Shown: positions 34,445-42,449 of the stretch, in pieces
How the letters are laid out: each line of letters starts with the position of its first letter
Numbering within the stretch: the first letter of the stretch is position 1
The notes under the pieces: model-generated
Seen by the model: the letters and a program-made list of their open reading frames with translations, nothing else
Told to the model about the DNA's origin: nothing
The model's database searches: none
Made by a program: the position numbers and the translations under genes
Assembly: GCA_902762325.1 (NCBI GenBank)
Contig: CACWNV010000024.1
Coordinates: 1 to 42,582, forward strand
DNA: 42,582 nt
Origin: an uncultured Prevotellaceae bacterium
GTDB taxonomy: Bacteria > Bacteroidota > Bacteroidia > Bacteroidales > Bacteroidaceae
Reading direction: 5' to 3'

Positions 34445-35302
34445 TTACTTGACAAGTATAACCAGATACTTGCTGGTCGACCAGAAGATGTCCGGATTCG
34501 TAATACGAAGCACATACTGCTTATTGGCATCCTGCTGGAGTGTATAACTGCTTGACGGATGCATGGTCAGAATCTTCGCTGATTTCGAATAGAGCTTTAT
34601 TTCCTTGTCAACTCGGATGTCTATCTTTGTGAAATAGCTCTTGTTGAAATTCGACTGCAACACCTTATCACCTTTTTGCAGGATATGCTGCTCTTTCAGT
34701 TCTTTCTTCGTACCGAATACGAACCATGCGGTGTTCAACTGCTTGTCTTGATTACTGATAGTCTGAGTCTTCTGTTTTGTTTCCTCAGTCAGCGTGGTCA
34801 CATTCTTATTCAGGTTCGTAATCTGCTCGTCAAGCTCATTGATGTGGATGTTCTTGGAATCCAGTTCGGCACGTAACTGCTGCAGCTGTTGGTCTTTCTC
34901 GTCCAACTGCTTAATCATTGTCTCAATCGTTCCCTTTAGCTGGTCGCCTTTCAGAGAACTCTCACGCACTTGCTGACGCAGCTTTTCGATAAGCTCACGG
35001 TTATGCTTCATCGTATTGGAGATAAACTCGATGTTCTCGCGAATTTGCTGGGCTTTGTCCGTGCGCTCTCCGTCTTTGACGATGTTCACCCTGTTCTCAG
35101 CTTCTGTAATCTGGCGGAAGCCTTCCTGAATCTGATTCAATGTTGACATCATGTCATTAATCTCATTATCTTTCTGGACAATGATCTTCTGTAATGAGTC
35201 AGCAACAGAATTGTCAACAACTGCAGTTGTCTTACGCTCTTCTTTACAACCAGTAACCAACAGCATCATGATGGCTGTAGCTACAAACAATAATCTTTTC
35301 AT
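34445..35302 (-). CDS. Coiled-coil lipoprotein of unknown function
   Basis: A 285-residue lipoprotein; lipobox LVTGC with Cys19. Residues about 35-195 form a long coiled coil rich in Gln, Glu and Lys with heptad leucines, followed by a compact C-terminal domain (about 200-285, with the AWFVFGTKKELKEQ turn and ending in the strand KYLVILVK). The layout resembles a Bacteroidetes family that databases link to a collagen-binding adhesin (Cbp1); that name is uncertain and I would not infer adhesion from it. It starts 2 bp after rsmI and so shares its transcript. Confidence 0.75.
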   Translation of the reverse strand: MKRLLFVATAIMMLLVTGCKEERKTTAVVDNSVADSLQKIIVQKDNEINDMMSTLNQIQEGFRQITEAENRVNIVKDGERTDKAQQIRENIEFISNTMKHNRELIEKLRQQVRESSLKGDQLKGTIETMIKQLDEKDQQLQQLRAELDSKNIHINELDEQITNLNKNVTTLTEETKQKTQTISNQDKQLNTAWFVFGTKKELKEQHILQKGDKVLQSNFNKSYFTKIDIRVDKEIKLYSKSAKILTMHPSSSYTLQQDANKQYVLRITNPDIFWSTSKYLVILVK

Positions 35303-35304
35303 AA

Positions 35305-36000
35305 TTATTTAGTCTTAAGTTTTTTTTCTTTTCCTTTTCCTGCAAGCACAATCACGATTTCTCCTTTCGGCTCTGTGACCGTGAAATGACTGATGACTTC
35401 AGCAAGAGTTCCCCGCACGCTCTCCTCATGCAACTTGGAGATCTCACGGCAGACACTCACCTGTCTGTCCGGACCATATATCTCAGCAAACTGCTGTAAG
35501 GTCTTCAACAACCGGTATGGCGATTCATAGAACACCATGGTGCGTTGCTCGTCCTTCAGTGATTCGAGATGCGTGAGACGCCCTTTCTTCTGTGGGAGAA
35601 ATCCCTCGAAACAAAAACGGTCGCATGGCAATCCCGATGATACTAATGCCGGAATACAGGCTGTTGCACCTGGCAGTGTCTGCACCTCTATTCCTGCTGC
35701 TATCGCTTCCCGGGCAAGAAAGAACCCCGGATCACTGATACCCGGAGTGCCGGCATCGCTGATGAGTGCTATTGTCTGACCAGCCTTCAGGCGCTCGACA
35801 ATACCGGCTGCTGTCCCATGTTCATTGAACTTATGATGAGACATCAGATGATTCTGAATATCAAAATGTTTCAGCAAGACTCCCGAGGTCCGGGTGTCTT
35901 CTGCCAACACGAGATCTGCCTCTTTTAGGATGCGAATCGCTCTCAATGTCATATCTTCCATGTTCCCGACCGGAGTCGGTACGATATACAATATGCCCAT
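35305..36000 (-). CDS. rsmI: 16S rRNA (cytidine1402-2'-O)-methyltransferase
   Basis: A 231-residue SAM-dependent methyltransferase of the tetrapyrrole-methylase fold. Motifs: LYIVPTPVGN-EDMTLRA, EDTRTSGVLLKHF, ISDAGTPGISDPG, LPGATACIPALVSSGLP and FYESPYRLLKTL. It 2'-O-methylates C1402 of 16S rRNA. I start at Met 36000; an upstream in-frame ATG at 36012 falls inside the -7 box (36010-36017), so it cannot be in the transcript. Confidence 0.93.
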   Translation of the reverse strand: MGILYIVPTPVGNMEDMTLRAIRILKEADLVLAEDTRTSGVLLKHFDIQNHLMSHHKFNEHGTAAGIVERLKAGQTIALISDAGTPGISDPGFFLAREAIAAGIEVQTLPGATACIPALVSSGLPCDRFCFEGFLPQKKGRLTHLESLKDEQRTMVFYESPYRLLKTLQQFAEIYGPDRQVSVCREISKLHEESVRGTLAEVISHFTVTEPKGEIVIVLAGKGKEKKLKTK

Positions 36001-36009
36001 AACTGGGGG

Positions 36010-36040
36010 CAAATATAGTTAAATAATCTTCATGGGCAAA
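36010..36040 (-). promoter_or_regulatory. Promoter of rsmI, giving a nearly leaderless mRNA
   Basis: On the minus strand, TTTG (36037-36040), 19 bp, TATATTTG (36010-36017). The expected start site, about 36005, is only some 5 nt before the ATG. Confidence 0.7.
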
Positions 36041-36055
36041 AAATCTCTTTAATTC

Positions 36056-36087
36056 TTTGCAATTTTTAAAACGTCTTTGTACTTTTG
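36056..36087 (+). promoter_or_regulatory. Promoter of tdk and the AI-2E family gene
   Basis: TTTG (36056-36059), 20 bp, TACTTTTG (36080-36087). The start site near 36092 is within a few bases of the ATGATG at 36096-36101. It is back-to-back with the rsmI promoter. Confidence 0.65.
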
Positions 36088-36095
36088 CACTCATT

Positions 36096-36683
36096 ATGAT
36101 GGAGAACTTAACGGGGGAGATACACCGCCCCGGCAGAATAGAAGTGGTGTGCGGTTCTATGTTTTCCGGCAAGACAGAAGAACTAATCAGAAGAATGCGA
36201 CGTGCCAAGTTTGCAAAGCAGAAGGTTGAGATTTTCAAGCCTTCCATCGACACGCGCTACTCCGATATCGAAGTCGTGAGCCACGACCAGACATCAATCA
36301 AGTCTACACCAGTAGACACGTCTTCTTCCATCCTTCTGCTCTCATCAGACATTGATGTTGTCGGGATTGACGAAGCGCAGTTCCTCGACGATGGACTGGT
36401 GGATGTGTGCAACGAACTGGCAAACCGAGGCGTGAGGGTAATCATTGCCGGACTGGACATGGACTTCAAGGGGAATCCCTTCGGACCGATGCCTGCTCTC
36501 TGTGCTATTGCCGACGAGGTAACAAAGGTACATGCTATCTGCGTGCGATGCGGTGCCCTGGCCTATCTCAGCCATCGGCTTGTCCACAACGACAAACAGG
36601 TTCTCTTAGGAGAGAAGATGGAGTACGAGCCGCTTTGTCGTGACTGCTACCAGAAAGCAATAAAAGAAGAATCAAATAAATAA
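36096..36683 (+). CDS. tdk: Thymidine kinase
   Basis: A 195-residue type II thymidine kinase. Walker [15 protein letters not shown], Walker B-like VVGIDEAQF, the lasso/substrate segment [13 protein letters not shown], and zinc-binding Cys pairs CVRCGALA and CRDC. It phosphorylates thymidine for salvage. The start is ATG 36096 (or 36099); the frame extends to 36057 but that part precedes the promoter's -7 box. Confidence 0.94.
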   Translation: MMENLTGEIHRPGRIEVVCGSMFSGKTEELIRRMRRAKFAKQKVEIFKPSIDTRYSDIEVVSHDQTSIKSTPVDTSSSILLLSSDIDVVGIDEAQFLDDGLVDVCNELANRGVRVIIAGLDMDFKGNPFGPMPALCAIADEVTKVHAICVRCGALAYLSHRLVHNDKQVLLGEKMEYEPLCRDCYQKAIKEESNK

Positions 36684-36689
36684 AGATAT

Positions 36690-37856
36690 ATGCAAGAGAA
36701 AATCACTTTCGACAAATTCATCCGCTGGGCTGGATTTGTTCTTCTCATTGTGGTTGTACTGGGATTGATGAACTATCTCAGCAGCGTACTCCTGCCATTT
36801 GTTATTGCATGGTTCCTGTCTTATCTGCTCTATCCTATCGTTAAGTTTGTCCAAAACAGGTTACATGTACCCACCAGAGCCTTGAGTATCATCGTCACCC
36901 TCATCTTCGTCATCGCCATCATGGTCGGCGTGACGTTACTCATCATTCCGCCCATGATTCAACAGTTTGAGAAACTGGGCTATCTGGCAAACACATACAT
37001 CCATTCTGCTACACAGATCTCTAACATCCCTGACACCATCAATCAATGGATAAGGGAGAACCAACTGGAGATAGAGAAGTTTTTCAAGAGCAAGGACTTT
37101 ACCGACGCACTACGTGAAGCGATGCCGAAAGTCTTCAGTGTCCTGGGACACACTGCCAGCATCGTGATAAGTATCGTCGCTTCGCTTATCACCTTATTAT
37201 ATATGTTCTTCATCCTACTCGATTATGAGTATCTGACAGACAACTGGATCAAGATTTTCCCGAAAAAGGTACGTCCGTTCTGGAGCGAACTCATGCAGGA
37301 TGTGGAACGCGAATTGAACAACTACATCCGCGGACAAAGCCTCGTGGCACTGACAATGGGCATCCTCTTCTGCATTGGCTTTACCATCATCGACTTCCCC
37401 ATGGCGATAGGACTTGGAATCCTTATCGGCATCCTCGACCTTGTACCCTATCTGCATACGTTTGCGCTGGTCCCCACCGTGTTCCTCGCACTCCTCAAGG
37501 CAGCCGACACGGGACAGAACTTCTGGGTAATCCTCTCCATGGCGGTGGCAGTCTTCATCATCGTTCAGGTCATCATCGATATGATTGTCACGCCCAAAAT
37601 CATGGGAAAGGCGATGGGACTAAACCCGGCAATCCTCCTGCTGAGTCTTTCTGTATGGGGCGCACTGCTTGGATTTATCGGACTCATCATTGCTCTCCCG
37701 CTCACCACTCTTATCATTGCCTATTGGCAGCGATACGTCACACGTGAACACGAGAACGAACAGCTACTCGAGCTGAAGCCAGAAACTCAAGATGGACAGT
37801 CAAAAGAACAGGCAACGGCTGACTGTGAACAAAGAGAGACAAATCCCGAAAAATAG
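36690..37856 (+). CDS. AI-2E (PerM/TqsA) family transporter
   Basis: A 388-residue membrane protein with about eight helices. N-terminal helix pair 12-45, a polar middle segment (about 100-150), and the family-typical YIRGQSLVALTMGILFCIGF plus GILIGILDLVPYLHTFALVP, then VTPKIMGKAMGLNP. The tail from 355 is hydrophilic and Gln/Glu-rich. Members export quorum-sensing AI-2 or act in ion exchange; substrate unknown. It starts 6 bp after tdk. Confidence 0.87.
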   Translation: MQEKITFDKFIRWAGFVLLIVVVLGLMNYLSSVLLPFVIAWFLSYLLYPIVKFVQNRLHVPTRALSIIVTLIFVIAIMVGVTLLIIPPMIQQFEKLGYLANTYIHSATQISNIPDTINQWIRENQLEIEKFFKSKDFTDALREAMPKVFSVLGHTASIVISIVASLITLLYMFFILLDYEYLTDNWIKIFPKKVRPFWSELMQDVERELNNYIRGQSLVALTMGILFCIGFTIIDFPMAIGLGILIGILDLVPYLHTFALVPTVFLALLKAADTGQNFWVILSMAVAVFIIVQVIIDMIVTPKIMGKAMGLNPAILLLSLSVWGALLGFIGLIIALPLTTLIIAYWQRYVTREHENEQLLELKPETQDGQSKEQATADCEQRETNPEK

Positions 37857-37942
37857 CAAAGCGGTAGCGTCTTCCTCTGTTAAACAATATTAAAACAAAG
37901 GAGTTTTTCCCGCTATCGTTCTTCTTTCTACATGAAAAGTCG

Positions 37943-37950
37943 TACCTTTG
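37943..37950 (+). promoter_or_regulatory. -7 box for tRNA-Lys
   Basis: TACCTTTG fits TAnnTTTG and lies 29 bp before the mature tRNA 5' end; the -33 element is weak. Confidence 0.5.
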
Positions 37951-37979
37951 CACCGCTTTAAGAAACAACAAAGTTGGAA

Positions 37980-38052
37980 GATCCGTTAGCTCAGCAGGTA
38001 GAGCACAACACTTTTAATGTTGGGGTCTTGGGTTCGAGCCCCAAACGGATCA
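37980..38052 (+). tRNA. tRNA-Lys (anticodon TTT)
   Basis: A full cloverleaf: acceptor GATCCGT/ACGGATC, D stem GCTC/GAGC, anticodon stem CAACA/TGTTG around loop CTTTTAA (anticodon UUU), variable GGGTC, T arm TTGGG-TTCGAGC-CCCAA, discriminator A at 38052. CCA is not encoded. It marks the border between core genes and the accessory end. Confidence 0.95.
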
Positions 38053-38234
38053 CATTTTTCTTTTGATATTAATGCACCACTTTTGCACCACTAAGATATG
38101 CCCCAGTTCGGGATAAAAAATGAGTAAATATTGTCCCTATATAGCTTATGTTTGGTAATGAAATCTCTATAATGAAGACTATTCTCTACTTAAACGCCCG
38201 CAAATAACTGAAATGCAAGCATTTATGAAAGAAT

Positions 38235-38311
38235 TATCCTCTACTTATCTTCTACTTATCTTCTACTAATTCTCTACTTATCCTCTACAAACATTCTACC
38301 TTTTCTCTACT
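38235..38311 (+). repeat. Left array: seven 11-bp repeats (TATCCTCTACT type)
   Basis: Seven contiguous units ending in CTAC(T/C/A), 77 bp in all. The core TCTAC is invariant and the first four bases vary (TATC, AATT, AACA, TTTT). There are no spacers, so this is not a CRISPR array. Confidence 0.85.
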
Positions 38312-38366
38312 TATCTGGTTAGATGAATCAATTTGTTTTGTTTGAGTAAAGTATAGGTTTGAGGGC

Positions 38367-38432
38367 TGTAAAGTGCACATTTACTAGTTGTAAAGAGTAC
38401 ATTTAGTAATCGCAAAGAGTATGTTTGCAATG
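38367..38432. repeat. Core of the element: three diverged 22-bp repeats
   Basis: Units start at 38367, 38389 and 38411 with pattern (T/C)G(T/C)AAAG-G-(C/T)A-(C/T)-TTT. Each is itself a loose palindrome (GTAAA ... TTTAC). The 22-bp period is twice the 11-bp period of the flanking arrays. Confidence 0.6.
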
Positions 38433-38462
38433 GGGAGAGAATCTGATGAGTTTGGTGAAAAC

Positions 38463-38539
38463 AGGTAGAGGATAGGTAGAGGATTAGTAGAGAATAAGTA
38501 GAGAATAAGTAGAGAATAAGTAGAGAATAAGTAGAATTT
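38463..38539 (-). repeat. Right array: seven inverted 11-bp repeats (AAGTAGAGAAT type)
   Basis: Seven contiguous units, again exactly 77 bp, the reverse complement of the left type (GTAGA core). Three consecutive units are identical (AAGTAGAGAAT), so recent amplification is likely. Confidence 0.85.
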
Positions 38540-38708
38540 CCACAATCAAATAAAGCTCTTATTTTCAAGGGGTTAAGAAGAATTCAGTAGAGGATAAACT
38601 GAAAACCGCTCAAATCACATATTAAATTTAGTATAATTGGAGGAATTCCTGTATCTTTGCATAAAAATCTTATCCCGAACTGGGGTAAAATATATAAACT
38701 TTGCGGTA

Positions 38709-39091
38709 TCAGACACTCCCTACTATAATCTCGGGGAATCCGGAACCGACGTTCTCACCAAAACCTATCATTCTAAGCATATTCTGAATCTTAGGATTAC
38801 GAACCTTGGGGTTACCATCTCGAGAATGGTCTCTACAGTTTTTTGCAAGCCGGGAATGAGGAAGTAGAGACAGTCATCATGTTTCTCAATCCTCAGCACA
38901 GTGATAGTCATCTTCATTGTTGCGCCTATACGTACCTTTATATACATTGCCATTCAGATAGATGGCTTTGTTCCCCAGTCTGCCATGTTGACTTCGGTAC
39001 TTCAACACCACACCTCAGCCTTCGCTTTTTTGCATTCCAGCGTCACTCGTTAGCCTTTCAGCAATGTCTCTTTTATTGTTTTCTCGTCCAT
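38709..39091 (-). pseudogene. Degraded AlbA_2/Schlafen-type ATP-binding protein gene
   Basis: Minus-strand pieces in different frames line up with one protein. MDEKTIKETLLKG, an in-frame TAA, then VTLECKKAKAEV (AlbA_2 start); then in another frame NKAIYLNGNVYKGTYRRN and DDYHC; finally NPKIQNMLRMIGFGENVGSGFP, the ATP-binding C-terminal signature of this family. Stops, frameshifts and large deletions (about 380 bp remain of a gene usually over 1.2 kb) show it is dead. Such genes are frequent in defence and mobile regions. Confidence 0.6.
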
Positions 39092-39167
39092 ATCATTTGT
39101 AAAGTTAATCAATTATTTGGGAATTCCACACTTTATATTTATGAATCATACCTGTCCCCCACGATTC

Positions 39168-39188
39168 ATTATCCGATAATCGGATAAT
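39168..39188. promoter_or_regulatory. 21-bp palindrome, possible operator
   Basis: ATTATCCGAT-A-ATCGGATAAT: 10-bp perfect arms around a single A, between two gene remnants. It looks like a dimeric repressor site whose gene context is lost. Confidence 0.35.
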
Positions 39189-39260
39189 CTTATTTGATAG
39201 TACAAATAAACAAAACGTCTGAAATCCAGCGTTTTACAACACCTATCGGCTAACCATCGG

Positions 39261-39632
39261 CTATATATTTGCCAATACCACATACTTTGTGGTTGGCCCT
39301 GAACCATCCTTTCGGCAGAGCTGGCTACTGACCAATTGCTGGATATCATTTTTAGTCGTTGGGTCGGAAATCTTATGATTCCAGTATTGCAGATAATCTT
39401 GCTTCGAGAAAGTGCTACCGGCTTTCATCCGCGATATAAACTCAGTTGCTCATGCATTCAGGCAGTTCTCCAAATTGCTCAACTTACTGTCGAGGGGAAT
39501 TGTTCCCTTGTGCGACATCATCACGTCGTGTCCATAGCCGTCCAGCGTGGAGTACACCATGTCCAACTGTGACTCAAAGTCATACACCGTTGATGATACG
39601 AACACCTTTATATGGTTCCTTTCTTTGTACAT
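39261..39632 (-). pseudogene. Remnant of a DUF4062-domain gene with in-frame stop
   Basis: The first 60 residues (MYKERNHIKVFVSSTVYDFE ..., KGTIPLDSKLSNLENCLNA) are a clear DUF4062 N-terminus, a TIR-related fold often found in defence islands. After an in-frame TGA the same frame continues for about 64 residues (ATEFISRMKAGSTFSKQDYL ... GPTTKYVVLANI) to a TAG at 39261. The rest of the DUF4062 domain is missing, so this is probably a deletion that joined the 5' end to a distant 3' end. Confidence 0.6.
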
Positions 39633-39719
39633 ATCTTATGCCTTTTGTCATTATAACGTTTTTGTTATTTGTCCTATTGTATCGAAAATGGATCAGAACC
39701 GTCCCCCCATTTGTTTATA

Positions 39720-40706
39720 TCAGATAAATAAATGTCTCTTTATTGTATCTCTGAATACTTTATAATCATGTATGACATCATCTATCATACTTCTTATTTC
39801 ACTCTGATTATTCTCAATCCTGTTCCAGTATTCATCGGATTTTTCCGGTATATCTTCATAACAGATAATATTATGTAATCCAAAACGCTTCTCCCTCAAA
39901 TTTTCATCAATTTCTTCGTGCGTATGTTCTGTTAAAGGGTCTAAACATTGCCAATTATGTGATACAAACATAATGAGACTAAGGCGATTTTTCATGATAC
40001 AAACAGATTTGACAAAATTTTCATAATACAAATTAACCTCTTCGATGATATAACGATTATCTGGATAATCAGTAAAATCTATAGCATTATTCCATAATTT
40101 TGTATCATAACCGGTATGTATAAAGTTTTGTCTCATACACCAAAGTCCATCCATGAACTCTTTTTCGTTAACCACAGATTTGAATTTTTCAAAAATCTGT
40201 ATATCATGAGCTTTTATTGAACTTGAGTTAAAACGATTTTCTATGTCTTCATAATTACTGATAATAGTCACCAGAAAATCGTAAAGATTTAATTCACTTT
40301 TACATTTATCACTATATTTATAATGGCTTATTCTATTCTGTCTAATATCAAAAGGCATTTTATCAATGTCACCATATACAGTATTAACAACACATATTAT
40401 TCTTTCCCATCCTAATCGACAAACAGCATACCCCAGTTCAAAAAGGACATTAGGATTTGGCAATTGTTTTCCATTCAGTTCTTTAATTGGTGTAAGGTCA
40501 CAAACAAAGATGTTTGCTTTATCTATCTTTGCGATTATTGTATCTGCAATATTTGGGGAACCTGGTTTATTACCAACACTCTCACTAATTTCTATAGAAC
40601 AAGGCGAATAAGATTTGGAAAAACTATCAAGGAGGTTCCTAATATAATTCCTATTATACTTAGAATCTGTATCTGATTGCCAAGAGTAAAATACTATGTA
40701 TTTCAT
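39720..40706 (-). CDS. TIR-like (nucleotide-binding fold) protein, candidate defence effector
   Basis: A 328-residue protein. The N-terminal 150 residues match a TIR-like/nucleoside-deoxyribosyltransferase-like fold: FYSWQSD (6-12), PGSPNIADTI (48-57), IFVCDLTP (Asp70), NPNVLFELGYA with Glu90, LGWERIICVVN and MPFDIRQNRI. In related folds the Glu of the ELGYA block is the catalytic position for N-glycosidic bond cleavage, so NAD or nucleotide hydrolysis is possible but inferred. The C-terminal half (about 160-328) is helical and not recognised; it could be the sensor. The gene starts 33 bp after the nuclease gene on the same strand and is more AT-rich than the core genes. Confidence 0.7.
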   Translation of the reverse strand: MKYIVFYSWQSDTDSKYNRNYIRNLLDSFSKSYSPCSIEISESVGNKPGSPNIADTIIAKIDKANIFVCDLTPIKELNGKQLPNPNVLFELGYAVCRLGWERIICVVNTVYGDIDKMPFDIRQNRISHYKYSDKCKSELNLYDFLVTIISNYEDIENRFNSSSIKAHDIQIFEKFKSVVNEKEFMDGLWCMRQNFIHTGYDTKLWNNAIDFTDYPDNRYIIEEVNLYYENFVKSVCIMKNRLSLIMFVSHNWQCLDPLTEHTHEEIDENLREKRFGLHNIICYEDIPEKSDEYWNRIENNQSEIRSMIDDVIHDYKVFRDTIKRHLFI

Positions 40707-40739
40707 TATTCTACCTTTTTATTATCAAACCACTTCTAT

Positions 40740-42449
40740 TCAAAAAATTACTTCAGAGCGATATCCAAAGAGAGTATCTATTTCATTCCGCAAATATGGC
40801 ATTTCTAACACATAGGGCTTATTATACGAAGGATGGAAAATTCCCAAGCGTAATTTACTCACTGTAATGCCATAATTCTTTTCCAGAATGTATTTGTACA
40901 AACTCAATTGTAGAGCATAGTGATAGTAGGGGCTGTCATCAAGGTTTTCTATTGGTGGCAAAGCCTTCTCGCCATATTGGCTATTCTTTATTGGCAGCCC
41001 ATTCTTAGCAATTAGTTTGTCACTTCTTTTCCAGTCATAAATGATATATTCTCCATTCTGGTAGTCAACGAAGTCAATTGTTCCAGCAATCTTTTGCTCC
41101 CAATCATAAACAGCCCATTCTGTACGATAGGGCTTCAGGGTAATCTTATTTGCGAATATCTTAAATAACTCAAAGGTAGTATCCGCAGAAACTGATTTTC
41201 CAAGATAATAAGATTCTATCTTCTCATGCATAGCAGTGCCTTGCTCTCGGCTTTCCCTTCCTTTTTTATCCCACATTTTCAGAACTTCTTCTTTGGTAAT
41301 GCCTAATGTTTCTGCCTTTCGCTTAGCATGAAACTCTGAGTTAAACTCAGGAAAGCAATTCTTTACAAATGTGGTAACTGAATCAAGTGGAGTACCATCA
41401 ACGATATAAACATGATCTGCTTTACGGAAAGAGATGTTATCATCCCTCCAATGCTTATTACGCATGTTGAAACGATATTGTTCTAACCGTTTCTCCTCGG
41501 CCTCACGTCTCTTTCGTTCTTCTTCCGCGCGTCTTTTTCTCTCTTCTTCTTCGTGTTTTTTTACTATTTCCTTTATGTATAATTTCCATTGGTTGGCTGC
41601 TGATCTCCTATTGATACTATCACGCCTTGTTTGGATAATAGAGTCAAATCTTTTACTATCATAAGATTCTATGGTGGAAATAGAATAAAACCGAGAAGGT
41701 AATGATTTGCACTTTATCCATTCTATCGGATAACTTCTTAGATACTCTACATATTTTTCTTTAATTGGTTGATCATGTATAGTTTGAAGTCCATTCTGGT
41801 TATTAAATAGAAACCACCAAAATCCGTTTTTGTCTTGTTCTAAATGCCGTAGAATTTCGTCCACAAAAGAATCGTATTCATTTTGCAGAACAACCTCTAT
41901 CTCCTTTTCTCTCGAGGACAACTTCTCGTTAATGACATTGAGAGCTTCTTCGTTCTCTTTAATTTGCAATTTTAGTTTTTGAATAATGTCTGCATTTTCT
42001 CTTAATCTTCGCTCTGTTAATTTTTGCTCAGCCAATTCTCGTTCTGGGCTATGATACTTTGGGCGAATGACCACATATTTATTCTGATAAAAAAAGGGCT
42101 CAACGTTATCACCATATTCAATTTTATACAGCTCTTTATAAGGCTTTACAAGTATATCTCTTTCTTTCTTGAGAGATCGTATTTGAGAATCAGACTCTAT
42201 AAACTCTTTCCTATTTCTATATTCTTTCAAGTTTAAGCATTTTGCGCCTCGATTTTGCTGCTCTAAAGTAAGAAATTGTGCAATAGGCATCTTAAAAATT
42301 ATATTTGAGTATTGATAAATCAATTCCTCATATTGCTTTTTAACACCAAAATAGTAAGGAATAACTCTGTCAACAACAAATTGTCTCTTATCACTCTGTG
42401 TGGTGATAAAAGGACTAAGAAATGTTAACGACGTTTGGCGCGCCAGCAT
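40740..42449 (-). CDS. Coiled-coil protein with RecB/Cas4-type PD-(D/E)XK nuclease domain
   Basis: About 569 residues from the ATG at 42449; the open frame also reaches a TTG at 42488, and residue numbers here count from that TTG. The N-terminal part is helical with coiled coil at 150-205, then another region and a charged helix (about 310-335, Glu/Arg-rich). The C-terminal nuclease has GTAMHEKIE (His421), Glu457, GTIDFV (Asp472), YDWK (Asp485, Lys487) and QLSLY (Gln527, Tyr531). That is the full motif order of RecB/Cas4-type nucleases. It probably cuts or degrades DNA. The 5' end overlaps an IS1595-type transposase end in another frame, so the native N-terminus may be lost. Upstream partner of the TIR-like gene. 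Confidence 0.7.
   Translation of the reverse strand: MLARQTSLTFLSPFITTQSDKRQFVVDRVIPYYFGVKKQYEELIYQYSNIIFKMPIAQFLTLEQQNRGAKCLNLKEYRNRKEFIESDSQIRSLKKERDILVKPYKELYKIEYGDNVEPFFYQNKYVVIRPKYHSPERELAEQKLTERRLRENADIIQKLKLQIKENEEALNVINEKLSSREKEIEVVLQNEYDSFVDEILRHLEQDKNGFWWFLFNNQNGLQTIHDQPIKEKYVEYLRSYPIEWIKCKSLPSRFYSISTIESYDSKRFDSIIQTRRDSINRRSAANQWKLYIKEIVKKHEEEERKRRAEEERKRREAEEKRLEQYRFNMRNKHWRDDNISFRKADHVYIVDGTPLDSVTTFVKNCFPEFNSEFHAKRKAETLGITKEEVLKMWDKKGRESREQGTAMHEKIESYYLGKSVSADTTFELFKIFANKITLKPYRTEWAVYDWEQKIAGTIDFVDYQNGEYIIYDWKRSDKLIAKNGLPIKNSQYGEKALPPIENLDDSPYYHYALQLSLYKYILEKNYGITVSKLRLGIFHPSYNKPYVLEMPYLRNEIDTLFGYRSEVIF

Larger units (their letters stand above)
38101..38685. mobile_element. Symmetric 585-bp non-coding element with terminal inverted repeats (MITE-like candidate)
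   Basis: CCCCAGTTCGGGATAA at 38101-38116 is repeated exactly in inverse at 38670-38685. Inside are two mirror-image arrays of seven 11-bp repeats, plus a single outlying repeat on each side at 38180-38190 and 38585-38595. The arrays and outliers are centred on nearly the same point (about 38387). Flanks TAAGATATG and TAAAATATA agree at 7 of 9 bases and may be a decayed target duplication. It encodes no plausible protein, so if mobile it would need a transposase in trans. Confidence 0.55.

Noticed and set aside
36057-36095. N-terminal extension of thymidine kinase
   Set aside because: The extension contains the promoter's own -33 and -7 elements, so it cannot be in the mRNA.
38235-38539. Possible CRISPR array
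   Set aside because: The repeats are 11 bp, directly adjacent with no spacers, and switch orientation in the middle; no cas genes are in the window apart from a nuclease domain that is Cas4-like only in motif order.
38311-38568. 85-residue minus-strand reading frame across the repeat element
   Set aside because: It is a translation of the 11-bp repeats (LLILYLFSTYSLLILYLSST) with no domain, and the symmetric DNA structure explains it better.
38101-38685. Replication origin of an integrated plasmid (iterons)
   Set aside because: No replication initiator gene and no DnaA-box-like sites were seen nearby; the mirror symmetry and terminal repeats fit a mobile element better.
42389-42408. Terminal inverted repeat of the IS1595-type element
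   Set aside because: The TATCAC/GTGATA dyad is only 6 bp and is self-complementary rather than a match to a distant end; the other end is outside the window.
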